From Linyphia triangularis (Eukaryota > Arthropoda > Arachnida > Araneae > Linyphiidae), in contig OZ021733.1 in the NCBI GenBank assembly GCA_963978545.1, forward strand, positions 30,131,330-30,195,329: 64,000 bases of DNA. The letters are read 5' to 3'. Under the pieces are notes generated by a model. The model was given only the letters and a program-made list of their open reading frames with translations, was not told where the DNA came from and did no database searches. The translations under genes were made by a program, and so were the position numbers. Shown one piece after another: positions 12,339 to 22,906 of the stretch. Every line of letters begins with the position of its first letter. Positions within the stretch are counted from its first letter, which is position 1.

Positions 12339-15300
12339 CTAAGTCGAAATAAATACACTTTAAATCAATGCTTAGTATCTTTTCTTTTATTCTTACTATG
12401 ATCATTCTTATATTGAAGGATGATTTTTTGAAAGTCAATATATTTGAAAAATAAATATATCTATAGTGTAAAATATCAAGTTGAAGTTACATGGAATACT
12501 ATTGGAATTAGCATTAGAAATTCAATCAATCAATTTATTCATGGGATATTGACCATCAAGTGAATATCTCCCCGCAACATTGGTTGCTCTTATCGGCATA
12601 TGATTACGCATGTTTCGTGATCTTAACGTATGTCAATGTGTTATTTTTTTTATATGTGAGAAAAGGAAACTTTTCCACATATATTGATAATTATCATGTT
12701 TATTCAGTTTGTCGTTGTTTTTCATGTTATTCAGTTTGATACCGAGATGACATAATATAAATTGTTTAATGTGCTATAGTTTTAATATATGTGTTCCCAC
12801 TTAAAAGCATGTTTGATTTTAAATTTTGTTTAAACTTTCTCCTAAAAATTTTTGTAGCGGACCTCAGCGCATTTTTTTTTTCTTCTGATAAAGTACTTCG
12901 AAACATTCACATCTTTCAATGTTGTATTTTCTATATTTCCAGTAAAACTTCTCACATTATACATGAATTTCAAGAAATTTGCTATGTCTAAGTTTGGTAT
13001 TTTTTTTTAATGTATAGATATTTCATCATTGTCATTCTATGATAAGATATCAAGTTGGTTCTTAATAAGAAAGAGTGTATTTTCTTGTCATAAGCAAGAA
13101 AAACGAAGTTAATATAAGTCAATGATAATTCTCATTTACGAATTTCTTGTCGTCTTCAACTTTTTTTCAACACATTTCACTCAACTTCTATTTTCACTTC
13201 ATCTATCACTTTGTCATACTTCTTTACAGTTATAGTATGTATCAGTTCAATTCACTGTTTAAATTTACATCATTGATTTATTCAGTTCACTCAATCTCTT
13301 AGGTCATAATAATTTCGTTAAATTTATAAGATTCATAAAAAAAACCTACTCATTACACATGAACTTAATTTTATTGCACTGGGAAGAAAAACTATAGAAA
13401 TTTGGACAATAAAAATCTATTACAACAGCTAATAAACTCAATTTTCAACAAGCATGATAGGATTTAAAAATTGTATTTTTTCGTTTTTCTGCTAAAGTTT
13501 AAGTTCTCTGTTAGACAATAAAACGTTTGCCTAGAATAAAATCATAAATTATTCATCATTTATGTACCAACAGTAAAATTATCATTTACATTTTTGTAGA
13601 TTTTTCTTTTTAACATGACAATGTTTTACATGTAAAGTTTATTTAATAGTAATTTCCGACTTGAAAATGTAGATAGCATTTATTTTCGATGAGTTTGATT
13701 TCAACTGACAAATATATTTCAACATTCGAAGCATATGCGAGTTATGTGAATAAACCATATGCAACTTAGCTAAATTTCAGTATTAAGTTGTGAAGTTTTA
13801 TCTTTGCCCTAGAAAATATATTTATTTTTACTGATTTTTGTTAAGTGTTACGAGGATCTTTTACAAAGTATGTCTTCTTGCAACATGAGAAAAGATGCGA
13901 AATGATAAGGACTTTTCTGGTATGCTTTCAATTCCTTGAGAAATAAATTTAGCTTAACTAGAAGACTTGTTCCGATTCTGAAGTGTGCTATTTCCTATCG
14001 TAATTTATAATTTTACATGATGCTTGGTTTAAAAGTTGAAAAAGTTTGCACACATTTCCTATGTATGTTATTCTACTTCACTGAAAAGTTATCGGTCACA
14101 AGCAATAAAAATTCCACTTTGTTTGACTAATGTTATGCATGTGTTAATTATCATGTGTAATATCAGTTTTATTTGTGTCTTTCGAAAGCGAGCATTCATA
14201 AATTTAAAAGGATATTTCAAACTATTTTCAAAATATAAGTATCTTTTACATGTTTTTTTCCGGAATGAACTTTGCTCAGTTATATTAATATTGAATGTTC
14301 ATCTTACAAAATAAGCGTCTTGTAAAACACATTCCGTTTCAGTTTTCTGAAATTTATGTATAAGTTATTTAGAAATTATGGGTGGAAGTTAAAAATCTCT
14401 ATATTAATGATATATTGTCAGCACCTCTCAAATAAAAAAAAATTCATGTATAATTTAGTTTGTCCAGATGATGTTCAATTTTACGTAGTAACAAACTCTA
14501 CATTTTCCAAATTTATGCTAGTTTTTCACAAGAAAAAAAAAATATTCTTTAAGTTTGCCTAGCAAACTTTTTTCAGTATTTAAATTTTCTAAGTATATTC
14601 CATCACATGAGTAGTTAACTATTTCCACTAAGGAAAATATCTTATTATTTTAGTTTGATTGATGTTAGATTTTTATGTTTCTGATTGGTGATTTGCATAT
14701 ACAGTTTTAAAAACTTTACACAATTCGTAACATATATGTTAGAAATAATAGTATATCGCATCTGAGATTGAAAAAATTTATAACTATTATCATGTAAAGA
14801 AGGTTAAATTTTAAAAACATGTCGTTGAATATGAGTGTTACCATGAAAAAAGTTAACTAAATTACTTGTGATTTCCTATCAGAGTATAAAAAGTTATATA
14901 GTTTACATATAATTCGCAAGTTTCTTTCAATTTATCTTAAGATGTTTTAAAAGTCTTGCAGGTGATTTTCAAAACTTAAATGCATATCTACAATGTATTT
15001 AATATCTACAATTTATTTAATATTTTCCCCCAATTCACCTTTCTTAGATATTAAGTAAAATAAACCTTAGTCAGCATGTATTGCACGAGTTAATACGACA
15101 CCTTAATGTATATTATTACAAAGTAAATTGTCTAAGTCTTTCTTGAAGTAACATAAATTTCCAACTTGCATTGATTTTCCGATTGAAAAGTAGAGGTGAA
15201 TTTTTTTCCTTGGAGTATCTATAACTAGTATTTATTTTAAATCTCTTACTATTTTTCTTCTATGTAACAATTTTGTTAAGTTTTACCCGTATTGTAGCAT

Positions 15301-15711
15301 ATAATCTCACTGAGTTTGAACAATATTCAATGTTTTAGACAATAGAAAAGTTTTCAAGTAGAAATGATCTTAAATTCTCCAAGTGAATCATACTTTTTGG
15401 AAGAAAGTCCATGCGAATTCTACCTTCACTTACTAATGTGTCTTTGAAATCCACTGCATTCATTCCAAGTTTTCACAAACATTTCATTATGAAAAAGGAA
15501 AAGTAGGAAAACGATAATCTCGAACACCTGCTGACACACCGCAGCATCACCCGCTGCTTGCGCGTCGATGCTGTTGTTCTTGCTGTACAAGTCTCCCGAC
15601 CTGTTTGAACAAGTTTTTGACTCATCCTCCGGTCTAAAAATGCCGGCAAGTGGCGTATCACCTACCGCTAACCTGATTGGCTAATTACCGTCACATGCTT
15701 ATCATCCCGTT

Positions 15712-17502
15712 TAAAGACGTGAATTTTATATGTAAAGTAAATTTTTACGCTAACGCTTAAATTCTTTGCTATAGAAAGTTCAAGTATGTTATTTTTTTTT
15801 CTCTTATATGTTACATTTTAAACACATGATATAAAATTTTTACGTTATGCTTATCTTAGAAATGTTTGAGTATGTTACTTTTTCTTTTATTTAACATTAA
15901 CCTAAGAGTTTAATTGTACATGAGAAGTAAATTGTCGCGTTAAAGTTTAAAGACATGATATTTATATGTGAAGTAAATTTTCGTGTAAAGGTTAAAATTC
16001 TTTATCTTTGAAATTTTTATTCTGTTAAATTTCCCATTATTTAACATTAAAACCTAAGAAAATAATTGTGTATGAAATTTTCGCGTATTGTTTAAATTGT
16101 TGTCGAAGAAAGTTTAAGTATGTTATTTTTTTTTCTTCTCTAATTTAGCATTATTCTTACACATTTTAAAGATAGAAATGTTATGTGTGAAATAAATTTT
16201 CGCGTATTGTTTCAATTCCTTACCTTATAAATTTTTAATATTTCTTTTTCTCTAATTTAGCGTTATTCTTACACATTTGAAAGACATAATTTTTATATGT
16301 GAGGTAAATTTTCGCGTATTATTTGAATTCTTTGCCTTATAAATTTTTAGAGTTTCTTTTTTTATCTTATTTATCGTTGATATAAGAGTATGATAGTACA
16401 TGTAAAGTTAATTTTAACGTTCAATTTTAAATTCTTTGCCTTGTAAATTTTTAGTGTTTCTTTTTTCTAAAAGTTAGAGTTGTCATTATACATTTTAAAG
16501 ACATGAACGGCAATGTTTGAATTCTTTGTCGTAGAAATTATAGGTATGTTATACTTTCATCCTACATTTCAAATTTAAAGTCGTGATTTTTATATGTGCA
16601 GAACATTTTTTACGTTAATGTCAAAGTTATTTGTTGTACAAAGTTTAAGTGTGTTACTTTTTTTCTTTTATTTAGCGATATTTCTACATATTTTAATATC
16701 GGGATTTTTATGTGTAAAGTAAAATTTTACGTTAATGTTAAAGTTATTTGTCGTAGAAAGTTTAAGTACGTTACTTTTCTCTTGCATGTTATATTTTAAA
16801 GTCGTGATTTTTATACATGAAGGGAATTTTCGAGTAAAGGTTAAAGTTATTTGTCGTGCAAAGTTTAAGTATGTTAGTTTTTTTCTTTTATTTAGCAATA
16901 TTTTTACATATTTTAAAGACATGATTTTTATGTATATAAATTTTCGCGTAAAGGTTAAATTTATTTGTCGTAGAAATTTTAAGTATGCTAATTCTTCTTA
17001 CACGTTACATTTTAAAGTCGTGATTTTTATATGTGAAGAAAATTTTTTACGTTAATGTCAAAGTTATTTGTCGTACAAAGTTTAAGTATGTAACTTTTTT
17101 TTTTTTCTTCTTTTATTTAGCGATATTTCTACATATTTTAAAGTCGGGATTTTTATGTGTAAAGTAAAATGTTACGTTAATGTTAAAGTTATTTGTCGTA
17201 GAAAGTTTAAGTACGTTACTTTTCTCTTGCATGTCATATTTTAAAGTCGTGATTTTTATATATGAAGGGAATTTTCGAGTAAAGGTTAAATATTTATCTT
17301 AGAAATTTTAAGTAAGTTACTTTTTTTCTCTTATTTAGCGATATTTTTACTCATTTTAAAATGATTTTTATGTGAAAAGTAAATTTTTTACGTTAATGTT
17401 AAAGTTATTTATTTTAAAGAGTTTAAGTATGTTACTTTTTTCTCTTATTTAGTGATATTCGTACACATTTTAAAGACATGATTTTTATTCGTAAAGTAAA
17501 TT
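15712..17502 (-). repeat. Degenerate minisatellite, E1 right arm
   Basis: Mirror copy of 6590-8380 with the same unit order and the same number of units. Confidence 0.75.
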
Positions 17503-18089
17503 TTCACGTTCACTTTTTTTTATAAGTTTATTTTTTATAATAATAATAATAAAATCTGATAATTATTACTAAATATTATCTTTATATTTAATAAATTTCA
17601 TAATTACTCCAATTGCAACAACTGTCTACGCTAAAAACCCATTCGCTACACTATGACGTCACGAACAAATTATCTATCACTTTAACTGTTTCAAGCAAGA
17701 TCGTTACACAACAACTCAACTCGCAAACGCGTTGAAGCGTGTTGAAACATCCCTAGTCTCGCTCCCCTCCCTTCTGACGGGTCGATAGTCAGTAGCACCC
17801 TCTACCGTGAAACCTGATTGGTCGGTGAAGTCACGTGATCACCCCTCATATATAGACGCTACCGGTTGCCGTCTCGCCATTTCTACTTAGATACCTGAGT
17901 GTGAAAGACGTGTTTAATACTTCGTGTTTTTTTTTTTTCACAGATTTTTTTGTTTTGTTAGGGTGGAGTGAGGCGGTACCAATTCTTCCTAAAAGAGGTA
18001 TCGGGCTGGAGGTGGGTCCTCACCTTTAATAAATAATTTTTCAAAATTTATTAATTGTAATTCTAAAGTCTTAACTTATTCAAAATTAG

Positions 18090-18338
18090 TTAGGGAAGGG
18101 GGGTGGGTAGATGAGTTACCATGAAGGCAACGTCCGATAGTCGATATTTTAACAATTGTTTGGTAAAATATTGAAATGTCACGTGTAGCTCGGGGTTAGG
18201 GTTCTTTAGACCCTTAGCAAATGGCCTTCCTTTTATTAACTTTTCAAATTTAACATTTTTTTTTGTGTAACTTTGTTGCAGGTATTTTAACTTGGCTAAA
18301 GGATATGTAAGTAACTCGCTAGAAAACCAAACAGTCAA
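18090..18338 (-). CDS. Conserved small ORF in the E1 right arm, function unknown
   Basis: The open frame of about 82 codons has no ATG at its 5' end and a TGA directly upstream. However, a pyrimidine-rich stretch ending in ttctag followed by CGAGTTACTTAC makes a plausible splice acceptor, so it could be a terminal exon reading ELLTYPLAKLKYLQQSYTKK onward to HLPTPLP. It is lysine-rich and basic, without a motif I recognise. The frame is open in three of the four arms. The poly-A run that encodes the lysines is 9 bases here and 12 bases in both E2 arms, a difference of exactly one codon, whereas the E1 left arm has 10 and is broken. This may be coding constraint or chance. Confidence 0.3.
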   Translation of the reverse strand: MTVWFSSELLTYPLAKLKYLQQSYTKKNVKFEKLIKGRPFAKGLKNPNPELHVTFQYFTKQLLKYRLSDVAFMVTHLPTPLP

Positions 18339-18431
18339 TCAGGAGTTAACTTTTGGTCACATGTTTAAAACTTATCAATCACCAGCGAGCATTTAGCTGA
18401 CCGATCAGAACTCGTTGCCAACACCTGAAAA

Positions 18432-18930
18432 CTAAATTTGGTATATATCCAATGTTATCACCACTTAAAACGTAAATCTTAACATAGAATGACGTCATAC
18501 CCACTGTGACGTCATTAGTAAAAATACCTATCACTCTAACTTATTCGTTTAGAAGCAGCCCTAGAACAATTCAGCTCCATCTTAAATGTAAATCGACACT
18601 AAAAAGTGTTGCCACCGCTCAAAACTTTGATATAAAACAAATTATGACGTCATATCTACTGTGACGTCACGCAATAAAAGCCTATTACTCTAACTTATTC
18701 ACTTAGAAGCAGTCCTAGAACAACTCAACCCCGTCTGCTAGATAAATCGAAACTAAAAAAGTGTTGCCACCGCTCAAAACTTTGATATAAAACACATTAT
18801 GACGTCATACCTACTGTGACGTCATACACAAACAGCTTATAATGAAACTAAAACAACAGCAAGAGGGGAACAACTCAACTCCACTTCCGGTCACGCCCCC
18901 TTCCGGTCACGCCCCCATACCATACCATAC
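18432..18930 (-). promoter_or_regulatory. ETS site and CRE tandem array, E1 right arm
   Basis: Mirror of 5160-5660. TGACGTCA pairs lie at about 18492-18515, 18647-18671 and 18802-18826, with ACTTCCGGT (reverse ETS) at about 18891. Confidence 0.6.
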
Positions 18931-18976
18931 CATACCGCATACCGCCATGGCTTCGGACTGTCCTTTTCTAACTACT

Positions 18977-18982
18977 ACTGAT
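18977..18982 (+). repeat. Right target-site duplication of palindrome E1 (ACTGAT)
   Basis: Exact copy of 5113-5118, directly after the CTAACTACT terminus. Confidence 0.9.
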
Positions 18983-20362
18983 CAGTGCAATATGTCTGTA
19001 ACTACGCTTCGATGTACATATCTCTCCTTGATTGCCTACATATACGCTTTATGACTCATCCAAGAAATCACTCATCTGCAACTCGCACAGTAACTTTTTG
19101 ATACAGTTGAACATATAGCAACATATTTGACTTCGAAGGATGAAAGTGTTGTGCATGTTTGTTTTTCGCTGCACCATGAAATAACTACACCTGTCATGTA
19201 TGTCTTTGGATGTAACCACTAAAAGATTTGCGACCCACATATGATGATTATACTCCAATCAGCCTCAAAGAATATATTCACTTCTCTTAGGTCTTCTTGA
19301 AGTTATTTGGTAATTTTTAGGGGCATTCCGATAAAGCAGGCATATCTCTCAATGTGTGAAATATTTCAGTGTCTTATTTCCTATATAACTAAGAGACTGA
19401 AAATAAGTTTATATGACGAAAATAAGATTTGGCGATTTTGATTATACAATGTACACCTTGCCTTGAGTGGATAGAAAATGAACGCGAATTCTACACCCTT
19501 ACTACCTTCAAACTTTTTTTTTATTTAAGCCTTTAAAACTCTAATGTTTACATATTTGGAAGTATTTTACTACGTAAAAATTAAATTTTATTAAAAAAAA
19601 AAGTTCACATCGTGCTCTAAATTTTCCCAAATTTTAAAATTAAAAAAAAAATAATAATAATAATCAAATTTTAAATTCTATCTTTATCATTTTTCAAAAA
19701 AAAAAAACAAAAAAAAAATCTGATTTTTAAATTTTTTCTCCTAGTATTATACTCTAACTTTTAAGTCATCGGATTTAGAATAAGCAAAATACTTTCGAGA
19801 AAAACGATAATTAATGTACCTATAGGTAAAAACACGGGTATTTTTCGACATTTCAATTTGTAGAAAAAAGTATTTTATTCAAAAATCCATGCCTGTTTTT
19901 GTCAAATAGATATTAAGACTGACACACACACAAAAGTTCAAGTAATTTCATTCTTATTTGCTGAAGTTTTAGCATTTTGAGTAAGGTGGGAAATTTCAAA
20001 AATCCCCGAACTGAGGAAAATGCGTTCGAATCATCAAAGGTGCTATTGCAGCAATGATTTCTCCATAAAAATATAGTTTTTTTGCAATTGCAGTTATCTG
20101 ATCAGCTCAAAAACTTGCCAGAATAAGAAGAAGGTTTCAAAGGTTATAAACACGCAAAAAATCGAAAATTTATATTTTTGTTATTTTTTGTGAAAACAAG
20201 GGGTACCAAGTCCTCTTAATTTCACTTAGCTTTCCCTTAGAGGAATAAAATGAGGTAAATTTCTAAATGAGGAATGCCCTACTGTTTTACTTATGACCCG
20301 AATGATGAAAATTGGCCGAAATGCTTTTAGCTAAAACCAGTGCTAGAAGTGTGGGTAGACGC
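18983..20362. other. Intergenic, AT-rich, no features seen
   Basis: No coding sequence, RNA gene or bounded element is recognised. A-rich low-complexity stretches occur around 19590-19740. Confidence 0.4.
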
Positions 20363-20370
20363 GTGGTGAT

Positions 20371-21138
20371 TAGAGGTCGGCGATATATCGATACGACGAT
20401 ATTTGTATCGATATTTAAAAAAAAATATCGATAGCAAAAATATCGATACAAATCACCGATATATTGATATTTTCAAACTTTTTTTGTTCTTTAATGATCG
20501 TTTTGTAGTTACATGTGTTTTTCGATTTTCTTTATTCCCTTTTCAAAAATTTTAAAACTAAAGTTTTGACTTGGCTGAGAGACAGTTAAAATGGCACCCT
20601 AACCAAAAAGAAAACATAATGTAATGGAAAGATAAGATCATTTATTAGTAGTCATTAACAAAGCGCCGTTTCTGTTGCTAACGTGTGCCTGGAATTGACA
20701 TCTAATTTTAAATATTAAAAACATCTCTATCAGCAAAATATGCGGTAAACTACTTTTCGAAATTTCTTCTTGACTGGGAATTCATACATTGACATCCAAA
20801 TGAATTTTATTTGTTCTGATTGATAATATAATTTATTTATTAAAACAATTTTTATAATTTATTAATTAAAACATTTTTTATAATTTATTTATTAAAACAA
20901 TTTTTATAATTTATTTATTAAAACAATTTTTATAATTTATTTATTAAAACAATTTTGGCATAAATTCATGAAAAGTAGAAATTTGCCCTAAAAAACTTCG
21001 TTTCTGGCAAAATTGAAAATATTTTTTTTTTTTTTTTTTTTTAAATCATGTATCGATATATCGATATTTTATCGATAATGTTTTCTATGCAACGATATAG
21101 TATCGATATTTATTTTGATCGGATATTTCCGACCTCTA
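20371..21138. mobile_element. Non-autonomous hAT-type element with TATCGATA arrays
   Basis: The 768-bp element starts TAGAGGTCGGCGATATATCG and ends CCGACCTCTA (inverted), flanked by 8-bp duplications GTGGTGAT (20363-20370) and GTGGTGAC (21139-21146), one mismatch. An 8-bp duplication and TAGAGGTCGG-type ends fit hAT. Eight TATCGATA octamers sit near the ends: 20386, 20406, 20426 and 20441 on the left; 21051, 21059, 21070 and 21101 on the right. There is no transposase. A poly-T run lies at 21021-21042. Confidence 0.8.
20828..20956 (+). repeat. Tandem repeat of about 27 bp inside the hAT-type MITE
   Basis: Four to five copies of a unit close to tttataatttatttattaaa with acaat joined, one copy slightly diverged. 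Confidence 0.75.
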
Positions 21139-21146
21139 GTGGTGAC

Positions 21147-21733
21147 GCATCTCCCCACTTTTCAAGAAAAAACCCATGCGTCCCCCCACTTCTAAAAACA
21201 CTGAAATCCATCCCCTCACTTTTAAAAACTCTCAGTCCGTCTAAAAACTACTAAAGAAAATAACATTACCCTTAAAAAGAAGTGACACTGAGAAAAAGTG
21301 ATTTAAAGTTTTCAAATGTAAAAAAAAAACTATTTATATTGTATATACATATCAAACTGTCATAAAAATGTATTATACTACTTTGTATAAAGATATAAGT
21401 ATTTTTATTAACAAATACTGCTACACTTGGAGAGTTCTCTATTAATTTAATTTCATGAAAGTATGTACATTTGGAAGCATTATTTAAATTTAAATAATCA
21501 GTTATGTATATAATGTTGAATTATTACTTTATTTTATCTCTTACTTCCAAGTAAAAAAATTAGGTCACAGAATATTCATTAAAATAAGAATAATTTTTGT
21601 ATCTTTATTCAAAATTAGTGTTAAGAAGTATAAACTATTTCTTTACTAGTTAATATTTTTATTATAAGATACGAAATTATAATATTTATCGTTGGGAGGG
21701 AGGGGGGTACATTTGTCACCAACTTTTAAGCAT
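21147..21733. other. Intergenic, no features seen
   Basis: AT-rich sequence without a convincing ORF or bounded repeat. Confidence 0.4.
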
Positions 21734-21940
21734 CCCTCTACTTTTCGCCGACCGAACGGTATAGTGGTTAGCGTGCTAGCTTCTAGACCGCGAGGTTGCG
21801 GGTTCGAGTCCCGTGTTAGGCATGGGTGTTTGTAAATATATGTTGGCTTGTCTAATGACGAAAGTTTCGGCGCATTATAGCCCTCGTGTTGCTGACGGCG
21901 CCAGATAATCTGAATACAACCAACCAACCCTCCACTTTTC
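21734..21940 (+). mobile_element. tRNA-derived SINE with target duplications and (AACC)n tail
   Basis: The body is 21747-21927. Its head has a pol III A-box region (tatagtggttagcgtgc, about 21771) and a perfect B box GGTTCGAGTCC (about 21802), about 30 bp apart, as in a tRNA. A tRNA-unrelated body follows, and the tail reads aaccaaccaacc. Flanking duplications are ccctctacttttc (21734-21746) and ccctccacttttc (21928-21940), 12 of 13 matching. The acceptor stem does not pair well, so it is a SINE and not a functional tRNA gene. Confidence 0.85.
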
Positions 21941-22660
21941 TTTTCCCACTTTCACCACTGGCTAAAACTAAGTTGACATTTGTCTTTGTTTTTTCCCGCA
22001 CGTGATGCAAATAAGCTATCACGACATCATTCAAAACCTGAAAAGTTTGAAAAGGAATACATTGTGTAAGTTCGTACATATGGCTTGGAAATTTGTAGAA
22101 TTCTGACTTGGGTTGATATATATAGATAAAGTAGGATATTTAAATAAAAAATAAGCTTCTTATTATCAGTCTGCGGTAGAAAAAAAGTGAAATATAATTG
22201 GAAAATTTTATTAGTAGTGTAATTGCTAAAACAGACTTTGTAGTGAAATTCGTATCAAAGTTTTTATTTTGGCAGGACATTTGAGTATTTTTTCAGTTTG
22301 AAGATGGCCTTTCCTGACGGAAAAGCACAGAGGGTTTTAATATAAATATCATCGGTAGAAGTTATCAGGTCACGTTAAAACGAAAATTACTAAAAATTAA
22401 AAAGAAAAAATCTTGAAAACGAGTAGCTAGTGGTTGAATGATTGTTATGTTTTTTACATTGGCTGTTGTTAATTATATTTGTTATAATAGCGAGTGACCC
22501 AACATTATTACCAAAAGGTTTGTAATGTTGATAGATATATTGATAATTTTTTCCGTGTAATGATTATAGTGCATTAGAAAGAGTAACTTTCAATGCGAAC
22601 CTTGAGATAGTATTCTCAAAATGTCCTTCTATATACACTAATTGAACTTCTACACAAAAT
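21941..22660. other. Intergenic, no features seen
   Basis: AT-rich sequence without recognisable genes or elements. Confidence 0.35.
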
Positions 22661-22669
22661 CATTAAACG

Positions 22670-22906
22670 ATAGCGTAGCCAGAGATTTTTTTCGGGAGGG
22701 AATAGAAAATTATAACTCAAAACAAATCATAACAAGTGCATTTGTTTTCATATATTTAGTTACATGTATCTTTTAACACGTATAATTATATATTTTTTAG
22801 TAAATTTATCATTTAAAAAAAATTCAGTGGTTTTTGCGATCTAATAGCAAACTGAAAATTGGGAGGGCATATATCCCCGTATTCCACCCCCTGGGTACGC
22901 ACCTAC
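22670..22906. mobile_element. Possible MITE with short inverted ends (GCGTAGCCAG)
   Basis: gcgtagccagag near 22673 is mirrored by ctgggtacgc near 22889 (9 of 10). Inside each end a G-run phrase (cgggaggg / gggagggc) recurs. The target duplication is not clear, so the boundaries are approximate. Confidence 0.35.

Larger units (their letters stand above)
5119..18976. mobile_element. Giant palindromic (fold-back) mobile element E1, possibly non-autonomous Polinton-like
   Basis: The element is 13,858 bp long. It reads AGTAGTTAGAAAAGG inward from the left, and the exact reverse complement closes the right end. Arms are 5119-11753 and 12339-18976. Mirror pairs sum to 24,091-24,092 from end to end, so the axis stays constant and there are almost no indels between arms. 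A single-copy spacer of 585 bp lies between them. The 6-bp target duplication ACTGAT shows that the entire palindrome moved as one unit. All ORFs inside are short and mirrored, and no polymerase, integrase, protease or capsid gene is visible, so the element is non-autonomous. The 5'-AG end and 6-bp duplication match what is known of Polintons/Mavericks. That assignment is an inference; IS3EU, Dada or 6-bp hAT groups are alternatives. Confidence 0.85.
12339..18976 (-). repeat. E1 right arm
   Basis: This is the mirror of 5119-11753, with the same modules in reverse order: AT-rich inner part 12339-15470, GC-richer block 15473-15690, minisatellite 15712-17502, TATA/CCAAT block 17652-17867, small ORF 18090-18338, CRE array 18432-18837, ETS and GGTAT end to 18976. 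Confidence 0.9.

Noticed and set aside
5119..18976. E1 as a viral genome or full Polinton
   Set aside because: No polymerase, ATPase, protease, integrase or capsid frame can be read on either strand; only the termini resemble Polintons.
21760..21820. A functional tRNA gene
   Set aside because: A and B boxes are good but the acceptor stem does not pair, there is no terminator at the right distance, and flanking duplications plus an AACC tail show it is a SINE.
21646..22079. Minus-strand ORFs of 75-93 codons over the SINE
   Set aside because: The DSNPQPRG-type peptide is the usual by-product of reading a tRNA-derived SINE backwards.
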